From the NCBI GenBank assembly GCA_030038235.1, contig JASHPE010000355.1, forward strand, positions 1 to 41,639: a DNA stretch of 41,639 nucleotides, in the 5' to 3' direction. Source of the stretch: Terriglobia bacterium. Its GTDB lineage: Bacteria > Acidobacteriota > Terriglobia > UBA7540. This document shows positions 33,962 to 41,639 of the stretch, one piece after another; positions within the stretch are counted from its first letter, which is position 1, and the number at the start of each line of letters is the position of its first letter. The position numbers were made by a program, and so were the translations under genes. Below the pieces are notes generated by a model that was given only the letters and a program-made list of their open reading frames with translations, was not told where the DNA came from and searched no databases.

Positions 33962-36900
33962 ATGATACCGGACTCCTTTAAGACTCCGCTCAAACGAATA
34001 GTAGTGTCTCTGATCGTGACGACAGGTGCCTGCTGCCTTTGCGTTTCTTCCGCATCAGGTCAGACCAACTCCAGGCGAAGAGTTGCTACGGACGCGTGGA
34101 ATGTGCCTGCCGTTGATTATCGGCTGGCATTTGTTTCCGTGCTACCCGCTGGCGCCTTTGCAGATCGATGGGATACCAACTACCGCGGACCTCTGACTGC
34201 CGGTGATACTCAGGTCTTACCTCTTGGGCTGTTGACGCTCGATCAGGGCGCTGTCAATGCGATGCCGGAGATTTCGGTGGTTACGGGTTACAGCTCTGCC
34301 TGGAATCAGGAACAGACCGTGCAAACGCCCCGGGGCGCTCGGTCGGGCGCCCCAACCACGACCAACGACTATTGGAAGGGTGGGACGGGATACTGGACCA
34401 CCGCGTCCGGCTGGAGCAACGGAGTGCCGAGCACCAGCAGTGAAGTCTCCATAGATTCCGGGGGCACTGACCTGGTCACCCTAAACACCAACGCCACAAT
34501 TGCCTCGCTCGGAATCGGCGGCAGCACGGGCAGTTCGACACTCGAGAACCTTTCGGGTGCAGCCGAGACGCTGGATGTCACCGGAGGCGGCGCGACTATA
34601 ATCTACAGAACAGGAACTCTCGACTTCGGGAATGGCAGCACGCTGACGCTCAGTGGTGGCCTGGCGGTAGGCGGAGCGTTCAATCTCACCGGCGCCGCGA
34701 CCACCGTGACCGGTAACGCCACGTTTTTCACGGGAAGCTCCACGATCATCGCCGGCGGCAGTTCGCTGACGGTGAGCGGGAACCTGACCAACGATCCGGG
34801 AAGCACAATCTATACAGCGTACCAATATGGCGGCGGAAACACGTTATCGGTCGGCGGGAGCTTGATGAACGGCGGCGCGATCTACATGTACGGCAGCACC
34901 CCGGGCGGCGGTGGCGACATGCTGAATGTGACGGGGAGCTTTACGAACTTCGCCGGGTCAACGCTGGACCTGGTGGACAACTCGGATGATATGGCGAACA
35001 TCGGCACCCTGAGCAATTACGGCACGCTCTACGTCGGCACCGCGACGACACTGACCCTTGCCAATCAGCTCAATGGGATCACGGACGTGCCCGCTCTCTC
35101 CTCGCTGACGGTGAACGGAACCCTGAGTGCCGGGTCGGGCACCGGTAACGGCCTGGCCAATCTGGCGAGCGTCGAAGGGTCTCTGACCCTGGGGAACGGT
35201 AAAACGCTTTCCGACACACCCGGCTCGGGCATCCTCGCGGTGGCCGCGGGAGGCAGCCTGACGCTCAACAACACGAACGGTAACACGATGTTATCGGTAA
35301 CCGGCAGCATGACCGACGCCGGAGCGGTCACGGTGAATACCGGCACGACCTTGAACCTGACCCAGAGCATGACGGACATCCCGCAGAGCGGAACGTTCCA
35401 ACTGTTCGGCAACAGCAATGCCCTCGCCAAGCTGACCACGGTGGAGGGCAATCTGACCCTTGCCAACGGCGCGACGACTGCGGTGACGCCGGGAGGTACG
35501 CCGGCCACGCTAACTCTCAATTCCGATAGCGCTGTCAACTTGGCCGGGAGCAGCACGCTGAACGTGAACGGAAACCTGACAAACAATTACGGCGCCGGTC
35601 TCTCTACAGGCTATTCCTATGGCGGCGGGAACATGCTGTCGGTGACCGGAAATCTGACGAACAGCGGCGCGCTCACCATGTACGGTTCCTACTATGGTGG
35701 GGCCGGCGACACGCTGAGTGTCAGCGGAGCGTTCACCAACAACCTGGGAGGAAGCCTCTACCTTTATGACCACTCTGGCGACGTAGCCAGCGTCGGCACG
35801 CTCACCAGTTCCGGCAGTATTTACATCGGGGCGGGAGACACGCTGAATCTGACGAACCAACCTAACGGCGTCACGGACGTACCGGCGCTCTCTTCGCTGA
35901 CGGTGAATGGAACCTTCACAGCGGGGACGGCCAATGGCCTGGTCAAGTTGACCAGCATCGAGGGTACTCTGACCCTAGGAAACGGCCAGATGACTTCGGC
36001 CACGCCCACCACAGGAACCTTGGCGGTGGCCGCGAACGGCGTTCTGACGCTGGACAATACGAATGGCGGCACCAATTTATCGGTGACCGGCAGCATGACC
36101 GACGCCGGAACAGTCACGGTAAATACCGGCACCACCTTAAACCTGACCCAGAGCATGACGGACATCCCCGAGACCGGAACGTTTGACCTGTACGGCACCA
36201 GCAATGGCCTCACCAAGCTGACGAGCGTCGAGGGATTCCTGAATCTGGACAACGGGCAAACGACTTCCGTGACCCCGGGAGGCACTCCAGCGATACTGAA
36301 CCTGAACTACGGCAGCTCGACGTATCTGAGTGGCGGCAGTATGCTGACGGTGAACGGCAATCTCAGCAATAACTCCGGCACGCTCTACACAGGATACTAC
36401 GGGGGCGGCAACACGCTGACGGTGAACGGAGCGTTCACGAACAGCGGCACGGTGAACTTGTACGGCAGCGCCGGGGGTGGCGGCGCTGACACGCTGACGG
36501 TGACTGGAGCATTGACCAACAATCCGGGCGCTACGCTCGACCTCGAGAACAATTCCGGCGACCTGGCCAGCGTGGGCACTCTGACTAATTTGGGCGCCCT
36601 TTATATTGGCACTTCGTCCTCGCTGACCCTTACCAATCAGCCTAACGGGATCACGGACGTGCCGTCATACTCTTCGTTGACGGTGTACGGGACCTTGCAT
36701 GCCGGGTCCGCCAACGGCCTCGCCAAGCTGACGAGTATCGAGGGCGCGCTGACGATCGGTAACGGCCAGACGATTTCTGACGCGCCTACCAGCGGCACCC
36801 TGACAGTGTCTTCGAGCGGCAGTCTGACGCTAAACAACGCGAATGGCAGTACGTTCCTGAACGTGGCCGGAGCGTTGAGCGATTCCGGATACGTGAGCGT

Positions 36901-39900
36901 CGGCCCCGGCACCACCCTGGACGTGACACACGGCATCACGGACCTGCCGCAAGGCGCAACCTTCCAGCTGTCGGGCGCCTCCAATGCCCTGCCCAAGCTG
37001 ACAACTGTGGAGGGCGCTCTCTATCTGACTAACGGGCAGACGACTGCGGTGACGCCGGGCGGCACGCCAGCTACGCTGACCTTGAACAACGGCAGCTACG
37101 CATACGTCTCCAGCAACAGCACGCTGACGGTAAACGGCAGCCTGGTCAACAATTACGGCAGCAATCTTATCACAGGAGCTGCCGGCTACCCGTACAACGG
37201 CGGCGGCAACATGGTGTCGGTAAGCGGAAGCCTGACGAACAGCGGGTCGATCACCATGTACGGCTCCTACTACGGTGGGGCCGGCGACACGCTGAATATT
37301 ACGGGAGCATTGACCAACAATGCCGGATCAAGCCTCTACCTTTACGACAATTCCGGCGATGTGGTTAATGCCGCGACGCTCAGCAATTACGGCAGCCTTT
37401 ATGTGGGCGCCGGCACCACCGTAAACCTCGGCAACCAGCCCGGTGGCATCACGGACGTACCGGCACACTCTTCGCTGACGGTGAACGGAACGATTAACGC
37501 AGGGACGGCTAACGCTCTGGCAAATCTGAGCAGCATCGAGGGCTCTCTTACCCTCGCCAATGGTCTCACGACTTCAGCCACGCCCAGCACCGGAACGCTG
37601 ACTGTGTCTTCAGACGGTAGCCTGACGCTGAACAACAACAACGGCGGGACCACTTTGTCCGTCGCTGGAGGCTTGACGGATTCCGGAACGGTTACTGTGG
37701 GGACAGGCACCACCCTGAACCTCACCCACAGCCTGACCGATCTGCCCGCGGGCGCGACATTTACTCTGGAGGGTACGAGCAACGGCTTCGCAGGTCTCAC
37801 CACCGTAGAAGGGAGTGTCTATCTCGTGAACGGGCAGACGAATACGGTGACGCCAGGCTCGGGGACGCTGGCGTTCAACCCCGGCAGCTTTGTCAATGTT
37901 GGTGACGCCACCACCTTGACGGTTAACGGCAACATCACGAATTCGGGCAGCTTTTATACAGCCTATCCCTATTATTACGGCGGCGGAAACACGCTGAATG
38001 TGAACGGGAGCTTCACGAATAGCGGATCCCTCACCATGTTCGGCGCCTACTACTATGGCGGGGCCGGGGATACGCTGAATGTGAGCGGAGCGTTCACCAA
38101 CAACGCGGGATCGAGCCTCTACCTCTACGACGGTTCCGGTGACGTGGTCAATGCCGCCACGCTGAGCAACTACGGCAGCCTCTATGTGGGTGCGGGAAGC
38201 ACGCTGAATCTCACCGGCCAGCCCACTGGGATTACCGACGTGCCATCACGCTCCTCGCTGACCGTGAATGGGACGGTGACGGCCGGATTAGCCAATGGCT
38301 TGGCAGATCTGAGCAGCATCGAGGGCTCTTTCACCCTCGGCAACGGTCTCACGACGTCAGCCACGCCCAGCACCGGAACTCTGACGGTGGCTTCGGACGG
38401 CAGTCTGACGCTGAACAACACCGAGGGTGCGACAACCTTGTCCGTTACCGGAGGGTTGACGGACTCCGGAACGGTTACGGTGGGGACAGGCACCACCCTG
38501 AACCTGACGCATAGCTTGACCGATCTGCCCGCGAGCGCCACGTTTACCCTCGATGGCACGACCAACGGCCTCGCTGGTCTCAGCACCGTAGAAGGGAGCC
38601 TCTATCTCGTCAACGGGCAGACGAATACAGTGACGCCAGGAAGCCCGGGCACGCTGACATTCAATCCCGGCAGCTTTGTCAACGTGGGTGACGCCACCAC
38701 GTTGACGGTTAACGGCAACATCACGAATTCCGGAACATTGTATACAGGCTACTACTATTATTACGGCGGTGGGAACACGCTGAACATCACCGGCAGCTTA
38801 ACCAACAACGGTACGCTTACCATGTACGGCGCCTACTACTACGGCGGCTCCGGAGATACGCTGAACTTGACCGGCGGGCTGACCAACAGTGCCGGTGCGA
38901 CGTTCAACCTGCTCGATAACTCCGGGGATGTGGCCAATGTCGGGACGCTCACGAATCAGGGCAGCCTTTACGTTGGGGTTGGGACCACGCTGAACCTCAC
39001 CAACGAATCCACTGGCATCATGGACGTGCCGATGGGATCCTCGCTGACCGTGAACGGAACTTTGATGGCAGGCACAGCCAATGGCCTCGCCGGCCTCACG
39101 ACCGTGGAGGGCAGCCTCACCCTAGGGAATGGGCAGACAACCTCGGTGACACCGGGTGGCAGCCCGGCGACCCTGACCGTGTCTCCGAGTGGCGCCATCG
39201 CGATCAACAATTCAGGTACGAGCTTGACCGTGGCGGGATCCTTGAACTACTCCGGATCGTTGTCGCTGAGCGGCACCACGGCCAGCGTCACCGGAACAGG
39301 CAGCACGGCCACATTCAATGCCGGCAGCTCCGTGGCTTTGGCGAGTGGCAGCACACTGACCGTAAGCGGCGCGATCACAAACAACTCCATCAACTTCACG
39401 ACCGGTTACTACGGCGGCGGCAACACCGTAACCGCGGATGAAGGATTCACAAACAGCGGCGCCGTTTATATGTATGGGAGTAGTAACTACGGCGGCGCGG
39501 GCGATACCTTGAACGTAAAGGGAACCTTGACAAACAGCACCGGAGCGACGCTGGACCTGGTGGATTACTCGTCTGACGTTGCCAACGTCACCGCATTGAG
39601 CAACTCGGGCACGATCGATCTCGGCAGCGGTACGCTCCTGAGCCTCACCGGCTCGGCCCAGACCAATTCCGGCACCGTCAATCTGGGATCCTCGAATGGG
39701 CCAGCGACGCTGAAGATCGGCGCCACCGCCGTAACCCTCTCCGGCAGCGGCACGGTGGTGATGTCGAACCAGGCCGGGAACGAAATCACCGCCACCTCGG
39801 CGGCAGACGTCCTCACCAGCGCCAACACCATCGCCGGGTCGGGTAACATCGGCTTCGGCAACATGGGCTTTGTGAATACCGGCACCGTGCTGGCCAATCA

Positions 39901-40957
39901 GAGCACGCCGCTGGTGATCGATACCTCATCGGCCGCCTTCAACAATAAGGGCACGCTGACCGTGAGTCCGGGCGACACGCTCTACATCATGGGCGGACCT
40001 TTCAAGAATCTCTCCAGCACGACCCTGTCAGGGGGCACGTATTCGATCTCGGGGATCATGCAGTACAACAGCGCCAATGCAATCGTCACTAACTCCGCCA
40101 GCATTACGTTGACGGGCGCCAGCGCAGAGATCATGAATTCCAGCAGCCGAAACGCCCTCTCCACCCTCGCGACCAATAGCTCGACGGGCGTGTTTACCGT
40201 AACCGGAGGCCAGGTTCTGTCCGATAGCGCCACCGGCCTTACAAATGCCGGCGCCGTGACGGTAGCATCCAGCAGCAAGCTCACGCTTACAAAGGCCAGC
40301 GCCACCTACACTCAGTCTGCGGGGACGACCACGGTGGACGGGACTCTGACGGCCGATGGTGGGATGACCTTCAGTGGCGGCTCAGTGTTTGGCAACGGCG
40401 GCACGCTGAGCGCCGGCACCAACACCGTGACGAACAGTGCCACCTTTAACATCGGTGATGCAGTGATGACGGCCGGCACGGAAAGCATCGAGGGCAACTA
40501 CACCCAGACTTCCGCCGGCAATCTCGACGTCGATATCGGCGGCACAACGGCCGGAACCCAATACGACCAGCTAAACATCACCGGCGAGGCCAGCCTGAAC
40601 GGGGAGCTGAATCTCGATTTGATCAATGGTTTCGTGCCCACAATGACGGAGACGTTCGAGATCCTGACCGCGGGTTCCGTGACCGGAGTGTTTTCGAGCG
40701 TGAACGGCAGCGAGATCAACAGCAGCGAGCATTTCGGCGTGGTCTACAACACGAAGAACGTCACGCTGGACGTTCTGTCAGGGCCGGGCGGGACGCCGGC
40801 CTGGGGCGGCGGTCAGCTCGGGAGCAACGGGCCGGGCGCCGGCAACGGCGGGTCTGGATCTCCAGTCAGCGGCACGCCCGAACCGGGCAGCTTGCTCTTG
40901 CTGGGCACGGGCCTGGCCGCGGTGGCTGGCTATTTGCGCAAGCGGTCCCGCTCTTAG
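33962..40957 (+). CDS. Giant repeat protein with PEP-CTERM sorting signal
   Basis: A 2331-residue secreted protein. Residues 1-34 are a signal peptide (KRIVVSLIVTTGACCLCVSS, then ASGQ). Residues 136-200 contain WKGGTGYWTTASGWSNGVP, an entry module common in beta-strand-rich surface proteins. Then about seven copies of a ~262-residue, Gly/Thr/Ser/Asn-rich repeat follow, each with YGGGNTL-like and GGAGDTL-like loops, ITDVP.xSSLTVNGT and VEGSLTLGNGQT, probably forming a long beta-helix. A non-repeat part follows, then a Gly-rich linker and the C-terminal PEP-CTERM signal (GTPEPGSLLLLGTGLAAVAG, then RKRSRS), which is cut by an exosortase. I chose ATG 33962 because GGAGG lies five bases before it; the frame is open to 33686 but without signal sequence. 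It may act in surface coating, matrix or adhesion. Confidence 0.9.
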   Translation: MIPDSFKTPLKRIVVSLIVTTGACCLCVSSASGQTNSRRRVATDAWNVPAVDYRLAFVSVLPAGAFADRWDTNYRGPLTAGDTQVLPLGLLTLDQGAVNAMPEISVVTGYSSAWNQEQTVQTPRGARSGAPTTTNDYWKGGTGYWTTASGWSNGVPSTSSEVSIDSGGTDLVTLNTNATIASLGIGGSTGSSTLENLSGAAETLDVTGGGATIIYRTGTLDFGNGSTLTLSGGLAVGGAFNLTGAATTVTGNATFFTGSSTIIAGGSSLTVSGNLTNDPGSTIYTAYQYGGGNTLSVGGSLMNGGAIYMYGSTPGGGGDMLNVTGSFTNFAGSTLDLVDNSDDMANIGTLSNYGTLYVGTATTLTLANQLNGITDVPALSSLTVNGTLSAGSGTGNGLANLASVEGSLTLGNGKTLSDTPGSGILAVAAGGSLTLNNTNGNTMLSVTGSMTDAGAVTVNTGTTLNLTQSMTDIPQSGTFQLFGNSNALAKLTTVEGNLTLANGATTAVTPGGTPATLTLNSDSAVNLAGSSTLNVNGNLTNNYGAGLSTGYSYGGGNMLSVTGNLTNSGALTMYGSYYGGAGDTLSVSGAFTNNLGGSLYLYDHSGDVASVGTLTSSGSIYIGAGDTLNLTNQPNGVTDVPALSSLTVNGTFTAGTANGLVKLTSIEGTLTLGNGQMTSATPTTGTLAVAANGVLTLDNTNGGTNLSVTGSMTDAGTVTVNTGTTLNLTQSMTDIPETGTFDLYGTSNGLTKLTSVEGFLNLDNGQTTSVTPGGTPAILNLNYGSSTYLSGGSMLTVNGNLSNNSGTLYTGYYGGGNTLTVNGAFTNSGTVNLYGSAGGGGADTLTVTGALTNNPGATLDLENNSGDLASVGTLTNLGALYIGTSSSLTLTNQPNGITDVPSYSSLTVYGTLHAGSANGLAKLTSIEGALTIGNGQTISDAPTSGTLTVSSSGSLTLNNANGSTFLNVAGALSDSGYVSVGPGTTLDVTHGITDLPQGATFQLSGASNALPKLTTVEGALYLTNGQTTAVTPGGTPATLTLNNGSYAYVSSNSTLTVNGSLVNNYGSNLITGAAGYPYNGGGNMVSVSGSLTNSGSITMYGSYYGGAGDTLNITGALTNNAGSSLYLYDNSGDVVNAATLSNYGSLYVGAGTTVNLGNQPGGITDVPAHSSLTVNGTINAGTANALANLSSIEGSLTLANGLTTSATPSTGTLTVSSDGSLTLNNNNGGTTLSVAGGLTDSGTVTVGTGTTLNLTHSLTDLPAGATFTLEGTSNGFAGLTTVEGSVYLVNGQTNTVTPGSGTLAFNPGSFVNVGDATTLTVNGNITNSGSFYTAYPYYYGGGNTLNVNGSFTNSGSLTMFGAYYYGGAGDTLNVSGAFTNNAGSSLYLYDGSGDVVNAATLSNYGSLYVGAGSTLNLTGQPTGITDVPSRSSLTVNGTVTAGLANGLADLSSIEGSFTLGNGLTTSATPSTGTLTVASDGSLTLNNTEGATTLSVTGGLTDSGTVTVGTGTTLNLTHSLTDLPASATFTLDGTTNGLAGLSTVEGSLYLVNGQTNTVTPGSPGTLTFNPGSFVNVGDATTLTVNGNITNSGTLYTGYYYYYGGGNTLNITGSLTNNGTLTMYGAYYYGGSGDTLNLTGGLTNSAGATFNLLDNSGDVANVGTLTNQGSLYVGVGTTLNLTNESTGIMDVPMGSSLTVNGTLMAGTANGLAGLTTVEGSLTLGNGQTTSVTPGGSPATLTVSPSGAIAINNSGTSLTVAGSLNYSGSLSLSGTTASVTGTGSTATFNAGSSVALASGSTLTVSGAITNNSINFTTGYYGGGNTVTADEGFTNSGAVYMYGSSNYGGAGDTLNVKGTLTNSTGATLDLVDYSSDVANVTALSNSGTIDLGSGTLLSLTGSAQTNSGTVNLGSSNGPATLKIGATAVTLSGSGTVVMSNQAGNEITATSAADVLTSANTIAGSGNIGFGNMGFVNTGTVLANQSTPLVIDTSSAAFNNKGTLTVSPGDTLYIMGGPFKNLSSTTLSGGTYSISGIMQYNSANAIVTNSASITLTGASAEIMNSSSRNALSTLATNSSTGVFTVTGGQVLSDSATGLTNAGAVTVASSSKLTLTKASATYTQSAGTTTVDGTLTADGGMTFSGGSVFGNGGTLSAGTNTVTNSATFNIGDAVMTAGTESIEGNYTQTSAGNLDVDIGGTTAGTQYDQLNITGEASLNGELNLDLINGFVPTMTETFEILTAGSVTGVFSSVNGSEINSSEHFGVVYNTKNVTLDVLSGPGGTPAWGGGQLGSNGPGAGNGGSGSPVSGTPEPGSLLLLGTGLAAVAGYLRKRSRS
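34733..39660 (+). repeat. ~785-bp coding repeats, about seven copies
   Basis: The ITDVP-coding landmark recurs at 35081, 35873, 36653, 37451, 38234 and 39020, spaced 792, 780, 798, 783 and 786 bases, all multiples of three. The YGGGNTL-type landmark occurs seven times, the first near 34827 and the last near 39411 in a shortened copy. Copies 5 and 6 are the most alike, for example around 37860-38000 and 38640-38780. All copies stay in frame. Confidence 0.9.
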
Positions 40958-41639
40958 CCAAGGTGCGCGAGCCGGTTGAGTCCGTCCAGATAGGCGCGCG
41001 CACTGGCCTCGATCACATCGGTGGACGCGCCGCGTCCCACCACGCGAAGCTCGCCTTTTTCGAGCTGCACCATCACTTCGCCCATGGCGCCGGTGCCGCC
41101 GGTGACGGCGTGAATGTCGTAGCGCACCAATCGCGCCGAATCTCCCGCGAGCGCCGTGATCGCTTTGTAGACGGCGTCCACCGGACCGTTGCCGATCGCG
41201 GCGCCCTCGCGCGCCTCGCCGCGGACGCGCAGGCGCACGGTAGCGGTCGGAATGGCCGAGGTACCGCTCGACACCTGCAGATATTCAAGCTGCCAGACTT
41301 CCGGCGCCGGATGCAGCTCGTCGTGCATGATGGCGATCAGGTCCTCGTCGAAAACCTCCATCTTCTTGTCGGCCACGGCCAGGAAGCGCTGATAGACGAC
41401 GTTCAGGTCCTCCTTCGAGAGCTTGTGCCCCAGATTCTCCAGGCGCGCGCGCAGACCGGCGCGTCCGGTGCGCGCCGTAAGCACCACGTGGCTTTCGGCG
41501 AGCCCCACGTCTTCAGGACGCATGATCTCGTAAGTCTCGCGGTCTTTCAGAAATCCGTCCACATGGATTCCCGAGCTATGTGAGAAGGCGTTGCCGCCGA
41601 CGACCGACTTGTTGGGCGGAACCACGATGCCGAGCAGGT
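40954..41639 (-). CDS. leuA: 2-isopropylmalate synthase, C-terminal part
   Basis: The frame runs off the right edge of the window, so the N terminus is missing; 228 residues are visible. They include the end of the catalytic barrel region (IVVPPNKSVVGGNAFSHSSG, with the metal-binding histidines HSSGIH) and the complete C-terminal regulatory domain for leucine feedback (SGTSAIPTATVRLRV, then YDIHAVTGGTGAMGEV, ending DGLNRLAHLG). The enzyme makes 2-isopropylmalate from acetyl-CoA and 2-oxoisovalerate in leucine synthesis. Its TAA stop shares bases with the TAG of the convergent giant gene (four-base overlap), so there is no room for a terminator between them. Confidence 0.93.
   Translation of the reverse strand, partial: LLGIVVPPNKSVVGGNAFSHSSGIHVDGFLKDRETYEIMRPEDVGLAESHVVLTARTGRAGLRARLENLGHKLSKEDLNVVYQRFLAVADKKMEVFDEDLIAIMHDELHPAPEVWQLEYLQVSSGTSAIPTATVRLRVRGEAREGAAIGNGPVDAVYKAITALAGDSARLVRYDIHAVTGGTGAMGEVMVQLEKGELRVVGRGASTDVIEASARAYLDGLNRLAHLG

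Noticed and set aside
34733-39660. Regular repeats considered as a CRISPR-like or satellite array
   Set aside because: Repeats are ~785 bases long, in frame and coding; they are protein repeats.

Overview
The window is high-GC bacterial chromosome, most likely from an Acidobacteriota member (inference). The reasons are an F-type c subunit made with a signal peptide, a GMC oxidoreductase / gluconate-2-dehydrogenase-3 pair, exported Gfo/Idh and TIM-barrel sugar enzymes, a very large PEP-CTERM surface protein, and many short palindromic or word-like repeats between genes. I recognised no tRNA, rRNA, CRISPR array or intact insertion sequence.

Layout. (1) 1-3003, plus strand: a spacer, then the membrane (F0) part of a split ATP synthase operon, atpZ-atpI-atpB-atpE, with no atpF/H/A/G/D/C after it. 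Two different perfect 26-bp inverted repeats sit on either side of atpE. (2) 3016-4134, minus: an exported Gfo/Idh/MocA oxidoreductase. (3) 4551-18961, minus: a respiratory complex I cluster read nuoA-C-D-E-F-(broken gene)-G-H-J-K-L-M-N, followed by a small two-helix membrane protein with its own Crp/Fnr-like promoter. Twelve of the fourteen nuo genes are here; nuoB and nuoI are not at their usual places or anywhere else in the window. A frameshifted four-helix-bundle (23S intervening-sequence type) gene lies between nuoF and nuoG. (4) 19127-20767: an orphan thiS-like gene, a DUF2252 gene and a small zinc-ribbon protein. (5) 20859-24316: an exported sugar-oxidation module with a TIM-barrel isomerase and GMC oxidoreductase on minus and the gluconate-2-dehydrogenase subunit 3-like partner divergent on plus.

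(6) 24378-26161: a pesticin/T4-lysozyme-like muramidase whose stop overlaps the start of an exported LprI-type lysozyme-inhibitor protein. This looks like an effector-immunity pair and is the most novel-looking system in the window. (7) 26261-26965: a hexulose-6-phosphate synthase / keto-gulonate-phosphate decarboxylase family enzyme. (8) 27093-30409: three tandem six-helix membrane paralogs, an HDOD signalling gene, and a 3' remnant of a fourth paralog copy. (9) 30457-32301: typA/bipA. (10) 32302-33961: a 1.66-kb spacer rich in short repeats. (11) 33962-40957: a 2331-residue PEP-CTERM protein built from about seven copies of a ~262-residue repeat. (12) 40954-41639, minus: the C-terminal part of leuA, cut by the window edge.

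How it fits together: the ATP synthase and complex I parts are core energy genes, each incomplete at this locus, so the missing parts must lie elsewhere. The GMC/isomerase/Gfo-Idh genes suggest sugar oxidation outside the cytoplasm. The muramidase pair and the giant repeat protein are accessory, surface- or competition-related functions.
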